This document shows, in pieces, positions 5,703 through 9,364 of a stretch of DNA of 9,364 nt (its first letter is position 1; every line of letters starts with the position of its first letter). The notes beneath the pieces were generated by a model. It did not search any database. It was given only the letters and a program-made list of their open reading frames with translations, and was not told the DNA's origin. The position numbers were made by a program, and so were the translations under genes. The DNA comes from an uncultured Pelagibacteraceae bacterium (lineage in GTDB: Bacteria > Pseudomonadota > Alphaproteobacteria > Pelagibacterales > Pelagibacteraceae), in the NCBI GenBank assembly GCA_913052435.1, contig CAJXDV010000034.1:1-9364 (forward strand). Direction: 5' to 3'.

Positions 5703-8579
5703 TTAAGCAATTTTTTTAAATTTTCTATCCAATAATGACTTTAAAAATTTACCTGTATAACTTTCTTTAAATTCAATAATTTCTTCAGGTTTTCCTTCTG
5801 CTATTATATTTCCTCCATTAACACCACCGTCTGGACCCAAATCGATAATATAATCTGCAGTTTTAATTACTTCTAGATTATGTTCAATAACGACAACTGT
5901 ATTACCAGTAGCTACAAAAGTATGTAAAATTTCTAATAATTTTTTTATATCATGATAATGCAAACCTGTGGTGGGTTCATCTAATATATACATTGTTCTT
6001 CCTGTAGATCTTTTTGAAAGTTCTTTTGCAAGCTTAATTCTTTGAGCTTCACCACCTGATAATGTAGTGGCTTGTTGTCCTATTTTAATGTAACCAAGTC
6101 CAACTTTTTTTAGTGTTAATAACTTGCTTCTTATACTAGAAATATTTTCGAAATAATCACAACCTTCATCTACAGTCATATTTAATATATCCGCTATACT
6201 TTTATCTTTAAATTTAATCTCTAAAGTTTCTCTATTGTATCTGCTTCCTTTACATTCGTCGCAAGTAATATAAACATCTGGTAAAAAATGCATTTCATAA
6301 GTAATCACACCATCTCCTTCGCACGCTTCACATCTTCCTCCTCTTACATTGAACGAAAATCTTCCAGGTTTATAACCACGAGCTTTAGACTCAGGTAAAT
6401 TTGTAAACCAATCTCTTATCGGTCCAAATGCGCCAGTATATGTTGCCGGATTTGATCTTGGTGTTCTTCCAATAGGTGATTGATCTATATCTATAACTTT
6501 ATCTATTAATTCAATTCCTTTAAATCCTTTAAATGGTTTCGGAATTTTTCTAGATTTGTTATTATTTAACGTAAGATTTAATGCATTATAAAGTGTTTGA
6601 AGAATTAAAGTTGACTTACCGCTTCCCGAAACACCTGTTACGCAAACAAAACTTCCTAGAGGGATTTTTAAGTTTACGTTATTTAAATTATTTCCTGTTG
6701 CTCCTAATATTTCTATGAATCTACCATTTTTTGCCAATCTTCTATTTTTTGGTATTTGAATAAAACTTTTATTTGATAAATATTTTCCTGTTATGCTTTG
6801 TTCATTTTTTATTATTTCTTGATAACTTCCTTGAACAACAATCTCTCCTCCATTATTTCCAGCTTCTGGACCAAGATCAATAATATGATCTGCATTTTCA
6901 ATTGTCTCTGTATCGTGTTCTACAACAATAACTGTATTACCAAGATCTCTTAACCTTTTTAGTGCATCAATAAGCTTTATATTATCTTTTTGATGAAGAC
7001 CTATTGAAGGTTCATCTAATACATAAAGAACTCCTGTTAGTCCCGAACCTATTTGTGAAGCCAATCTTATTCTTTGAGATTCTCCCCCAGACAAAGTGCC
7101 AGATTCTCTTGATAAGGTTAAATAATCAAGACCAACATTTATCAAGAAGTCCAATCTTTCGTTAATCTCTTTTAAAATATGATGAGCAATTTTTAACCGA
7201 GTTTTATCCAAATTCTTTTCTAATGACATAAACCATTTTTTGGCATCTAAAATAGACTTTTCGGTAATTTCACTGATGTTTAAATTATTAATTTTAACAC
7301 ACAAAGCTTCATCTTTTAATCTATAACCATTACATCTTTCACATTTTGTATCCGATTGATATTGAGCTATTTCTTCTCTCTTCCAGTCGCTATCTGTTTC
7401 TATGAATCTTCTTTCTAGATTATTTACAACGCCTTCAAAAGTTTTTTTATGTGAATATTTTTCATATCCATCATCATAAGAAAATTTGATTTCTTCATTA
7501 TCAGAACCAAATAAAATTATATCTTTAATTTTTTTTGATAATTTAAACCACTTTTCATCTAAGGAAAAAGCGTAATGTTTAGAAAGAGAAGCTAGAGTTT
7601 GAGCATAATACATAGAAGTTGACTTAGACCAAGGTTCAATTGCTCCATCAGCAATACTTTTTTTTTCATTTGGAACAACAAGTTTAGGATCAACATTAAG
7701 TTTTATACCTATGCCTTCACATTCTTCACAAGCTCCATATGGACTATTAAAGGAAAATAATCTTGGTTCTATTTCTTCAATTGTAAAACCACTTTCAGGA
7801 CATGCAAATTTTGTTGAGAAAATTAATTTTTCAATTTTTCTAAACTTTTTTGGAATTGTTTCGTTTTCAAATTCTACAAATATTAAGCCACTTGAAAGAT
7901 TTACTGATGTTTCAACACTTTCTGCTAATCTATTACCTAAAGTCGAATTTATTACAATTCTATCAACAAGTATTGATATATCATGTTTTAATTTTTTATT
8001 TAACTCTGGAACTTTATCAATTTCATATAATTCGTCATCAATTTTTATTTTTCTAAAACCTCTTTTTTTTAAATTTAAAATATCTTTTTTATATTCTCCT
8101 TTTCTTCCTCTTACGATTGGAGCATAGAGATAAATCGTAGATTTTTTTGGGAGTTCTTTAATCTTATCTACTATTTGACTTACAGTTTGTGACTTAATTG
8201 GTTTGCCAGTAAATGGAGAATAAGGTATTCCAGCTCTAGCAAATAAAACTCTCATATAATCATAAATTTCTGTTACAGTGGCGACTGTAGATCTAGGATT
8301 TTTTGAAGTATTTTTTTGTTCTATTGATATTGCTGGACTTAAACCTTCAATAAGATCAACATTAGGTTTTTTCATTTTGTCAAGAAACTGTCTAGCATAT
8401 GCAGATAAGCTTTCGACATATCTTCTTTGTCCTTCAGCGTATATCGTATCAAAGGCTAGAGATGATTTTCCTGACCCAGACAGCCCAGTAATTACCACAA
8501 ATTTATCTTTTGGAATTTCCAAAGAAATATTCTTTAAATTGTGCTCTTTTGCGCCTTTAATAACTATCTTTTTTTGCAT
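5703..8579 (-). CDS. uvrA: Excinuclease ABC subunit A (UvrA)
   Basis: UvrA is the damage-recognising ATPase of nucleotide excision repair. It dimerises, finds distorted DNA and loads UvrB. The 958 residues match the full-length family (940 in E. coli). Two ABC ATPase modules are intact: Walker [10 protein letters not shown] at 32-40, signature LSGGESQR at 496-503 and Walker B ending LDEP at 521-524; then Walker [10 protein letters not shown] at 649-657, signature LSGGEAQR at 840-847 and LDEP at 866-869. The C-terminal zinc site is complete (Cys750, 753, 773, 776). In the N-terminal zinc site Cys260, Cys284 and Cys287 are present but the second ligand is Ser263 (CPES), a form I recall from other alphaproteobacteria. 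The gene diverges from ssb across an 82-base gap. No alphaproteobacterial SOS box (GTTC-N7-GTTC) is seen there, so LexA control is not evident. The start lacks a clear SD. Confidence 0.98.
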   Translation of the reverse strand: MQKKIVIKGAKEHNLKNISLEIPKDKFVVITGLSGSGKSSLAFDTIYAEGQRRYVESLSAYARQFLDKMKKPNVDLIEGLSPAISIEQKNTSKNPRSTVATVTEIYDYMRVLFARAGIPYSPFTGKPIKSQTVSQIVDKIKELPKKSTIYLYAPIVRGRKGEYKKDILNLKKRGFRKIKIDDELYEIDKVPELNKKLKHDISILVDRIVINSTLGNRLAESVETSVNLSSGLIFVEFENETIPKKFRKIEKLIFSTKFACPESGFTIEEIEPRLFSFNSPYGACEECEGIGIKLNVDPKLVVPNEKKSIADGAIEPWSKSTSMYYAQTLASLSKHYAFSLDEKWFKLSKKIKDIILFGSDNEEIKFSYDDGYEKYSHKKTFEGVVNNLERRFIETDSDWKREEIAQYQSDTKCERCNGYRLKDEALCVKINNLNISEITEKSILDAKKWFMSLEKNLDKTRLKIAHHILKEINERLDFLINVGLDYLTLSRESGTLSGGESQRIRLASQIGSGLTGVLYVLDEPSIGLHQKDNIKLIDALKRLRDLGNTVIVVEHDTETIENADHIIDLGPEAGNNGGEIVVQGSYQEIIKNEQSITGKYLSNKSFIQIPKNRRLAKNGRFIEILGATGNNLNNVNLKIPLGSFVCVTGVSGSGKSTLILQTLYNALNLTLNNNKSRKIPKPFKGFKGIELIDKVIDIDQSPIGRTPRSNPATYTGAFGPIRDWFTNLPESKARGYKPGRFSFNVRGGRCEACEGDGVITYEMHFLPDVYITCDECKGSRYNRETLEIKFKDKSIADILNMTVDEGCDYFENISSIRSKLLTLKKVGLGYIKIGQQATTLSGGEAQRIKLAKELSKRSTGRTMYILDEPTTGLHYHDIKKLLEILHTFVATGNTVVVIEHNLEVIKTADYIIDLGPDGGVNGGNIIAEGKPEEIIEFKESYTGKFLKSLLDRKFKKIA

Positions 8580-8606
8580 AATTTCTGTTGCTTTAAATTA
8601 ATAAAA

Positions 8607-8635
8607 TTAATATTCAAGATAATTAGTGTTATAAT
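8607..8635 (+). promoter_or_regulatory. Predicted sigma-70 promoter of ssb (extended -10)
   Basis: A perfect extended -10, TGTTATAAT, lies at 8627-8635. A -35-like TTAATA (4 of 6) sits at 8607-8612, with exactly 17 bases between the two hexamers. Transcription would start near 8642, leaving about 20 bases of AU-rich leader with no Shine-Dalgarno sequence before the ssb ATG at 8662. AAATTAAT occurs twice in tandem at 8595-8602 and 8604-8611, next to the -35; this may be just low-complexity DNA. The exact extended -10 makes this the best promoter in the window, although AT-rich sequence produces chance matches. Confidence 0.55.
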
Positions 8636-8656
8636 TAAATAAATCAATTTTTTAAA
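8619..8656 (-). promoter_or_regulatory. Possible uvrA promoter region
   Basis: Two weak minus-strand candidates exist in the gap, each with a 17-base spacer. One is TTGATT (plus-strand 8642-8647) with AATTAT (8619-8624), 4 of 6 in each box. The other is TTTAAA (8651-8656) with TATAAC (8628-8633), 4 and 5 of 6. The second -10 overlaps the ssb -10 on the opposite strand, centred on the palindrome TTATAA at 8629-8634, so polymerases for the two genes could compete. The choice between them cannot be made from sequence alone. Confidence 0.25.
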
Positions 8657-8661
8657 ATATT

Positions 8662-9111
8662 ATGGCTGGAAGTTTAAATAAAGTACTTTTGATTGGTCGT
8701 TTAGGTGCAGATCCGGAAATTAAACAAATGGTAAATGGAAAAAGTGTTGCAAGACTTAGTCTTGCTACAAGCCAAACTTGGAAAGATAAAAATACTGGTG
8801 AAAAAAAAGAAAAAACTGAATGGCATAGAATAGTTGTTTTTAACGAAGGCCTAGTAAATGTAGTACAACAATATCTTAAAAAAGGTGCACAAGTGTACGT
8901 TGAAGGTCAATTATCAACGCGTAAGTGGAAAGATGAACAAAGTGGTCAAGATAAATATACTACAGAAATATTAATTCAAGGTTACAACTCTTCATTAACG
9001 ATGCTCGGAAGCAGCAATCAAAATTCTATTCCTTCTCAAGATGCAAAACAAAATCTTGATGATAATAAAATTGCAAGCCAAGACGATTTGGATGACGATA
9101 TTCCATTTTAG
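8662..9111 (+). CDS. ssb: Single-stranded DNA-binding protein
   Basis: SSB covers single-stranded DNA during replication, repair and recombination and recruits partner proteins through its C-terminal tip. The 149-residue protein has an OB-fold domain over about residues 4-112. It begins [16 protein letters not shown] and keeps the aromatic DNA-stacking residues Trp40, Trp54, Phe60 and Trp89 (E. coli Trp40, Trp54, Phe60, Trp88). A short polar Gln/Asn/Ser linker of about 30 residues leads to the acidic tip DLDDDIPF, the canonical partner-binding end. It is shorter than E. coli SSB (178) only in the linker. It diverges from uvrA and is followed five bases later by gyrA, so the two are probably co-transcribed. 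The leader has no Shine-Dalgarno sequence; initiation presumably relies on an unstructured AU-rich leader. Confidence 0.97.
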   Translation: MAGSLNKVLLIGRLGADPEIKQMVNGKSVARLSLATSQTWKDKNTGEKKEKTEWHRIVVFNEGLVNVVQQYLKKGAQVYVEGQLSTRKWKDEQSGQDKYTTEILIQGYNSSLTMLGSSNQNSIPSQDAKQNLDDNKIASQDDLDDDIPF

Positions 9112-9116
9112 TTTTT

Positions 9117-9364
9117 ATGCAAAAAAACGAAATCAATAAAAATTTAAATATAAAACCTATCTCAATGTATGATGAAATGAGTTCATCATATTTGTCATAC
9201 GCTATGAGCGTAATCATTAGTAGGGCTTTACCCGATATTAGAGACGGACTCAAACCAGTTCACAGAAGAATACTTTACGCTATGCATAAAGGTGGATTTG
9301 ATTGGACTAAACAATTTAGAAAATCTGCAAGAATTGTTGGAGATGTAATTGGTAAGTATCATCC
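9117..9364 (+). CDS. gyrA: DNA gyrase subunit A, N-terminal part (runs off the window)
   Basis: GyrA is the DNA-cleaving subunit of gyrase, which introduces negative supercoils together with GyrB. Only the first 82 codons are present. The reading contains the type IIA topoisomerase A-subunit signatures [11 protein letters not shown] at 23-33, [19 protein letters not shown] at 36-54 and [13 protein letters not shown] at 70-82. [13 protein letters not shown] favours GyrA over ParC, which usually has SARTVGDVLGK. The window stops just before the quinolone-resistance positions and far before the catalytic tyrosine, so neither can be assessed. The ATG lies five bases after the ssb stop with no Shine-Dalgarno sequence, suggesting coupling to ssb. 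A second in-frame ATG at 9165 is an alternative, but the extended N-terminus resembles other alphaproteobacterial GyrA proteins. An ssb-gyrA neighbourhood fits that group. Confidence 0.93.
   Translation, partial: MQKNEINKNLNIKPISMYDEMSSSYLSYAMSVIISRALPDIRDGLKPVHRRILYAMHKGGFDWTKQFRKSARIVGDVIGKYH
9168..9190 (+). repeat. 9-bp perfect inverted repeat inside the gyrA start region
   Basis: TATGATGAA at 9168-9176 is followed, after a five-base loop, by its exact reverse complement TTCATCATA at 9182-9190. In RNA the stem could gain a further G-U pair (9167 with 9191). It lies in gyrA codons 18-25, about 50 bases after the start codon. The stem is AT-rich, so its stability is moderate, and no T run follows. 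It may be a by-product of the conserved protein sequence there. Confidence 0.5.

Noticed and set aside
7711..8127. Open frame of 138 codons on the plus strand inside uvrA
   Set aside because: It is wholly antisense to a well-conserved part of UvrA containing a zinc site. The product has no recognisable motif, and the AT-rich sequence opens such frames readily.
8278..8601. Open frame of 107 codons on the plus strand over the uvrA start
   Set aside because: It mirrors the conserved Walker A and N-terminal region of UvrA, whose codon pattern explains the opening. It has no SD or promoter of its own and no protein family resemblance.
9026..9253. Minus-strand open frame across the ssb-gyrA junction
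   Set aside because: It is antisense to the SSB tail and the conserved GyrA N-terminus, both of which are secure on the plus strand.
1..9364. Search for a new accessory system, mobile element, CRISPR array, riboswitch or tRNA
   Set aside because: Apart from one small membrane protein of unclear function, every stretch is covered by recognised housekeeping genes. The gaps are under 100 bases, and there are no long repeats, transposase motifs or cloverleaf-like segments.

Overview
The window is a compact, strongly AT-rich stretch of bacterial chromosome holding housekeeping genes for protein export, seryl-tRNA charging, DNA repair and replication. By eye it looks like an alphaproteobacterium of the SAR11/Pelagibacterales type. 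The pointers are the extreme AT bias, overlapping or nearly touching genes, intergenic gaps under 100 bases, the order tat genes-serS followed by yajC-secD-secF, the block uvrA/ssb-gyrA, and protein features such as the CPxSG form of the first UvrA zinc site. This assignment is inference; no database search was possible.

Layout. Positions 1-5074 read on the plus strand: a short tail that probably ends tatA, then tatB, tatC, serS, yajC, secD and secF. The genes overlap or are separated by at most 54 bases, so they may form one long transcript or two. Positions 5071-8579 read on the minus strand: uvrA, followed 29 bases later by a small multi-pass membrane protein related to the N-terminal domain of urate hydroxylase PuuD. 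secF and this gene meet tail to tail and share a 4-base TTAA containing both stop codons. From 8662 the plus strand carries ssb and the first 82 codons of gyrA, which runs off the end. uvrA and ssb diverge from an 82-base AT-rich gap with a good extended -10 promoter for ssb.

How the genes fit together. TatB and TatC form the receptor of the twin-arginine pathway for folded proteins, with TatA as the pore-forming partner. YajC, SecD and SecF assist the Sec translocon, using the proton gradient to pull unfolded proteins across the same membrane. The first block is therefore an export cluster with serS embedded. UvrA (damage recognition), SSB (single-strand DNA cover) and GyrA (DNA supercoiling) form a genome-maintenance cluster. 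The PuuD-like protein is the only gene of unclear job.

I found no mobile element, CRISPR array, RNA gene, phage gene or defence system, and no evidence of a new multi-gene system. The points worth a second look are the PuuD-like protein without a cytochrome domain, the absence of the surE-pcm-peptidase block usual between serS and yajC in alphaproteobacteria, the terminator-less convergent junction, a few residue changes at conserved sites, and a 9-bp hairpin early in gyrA.
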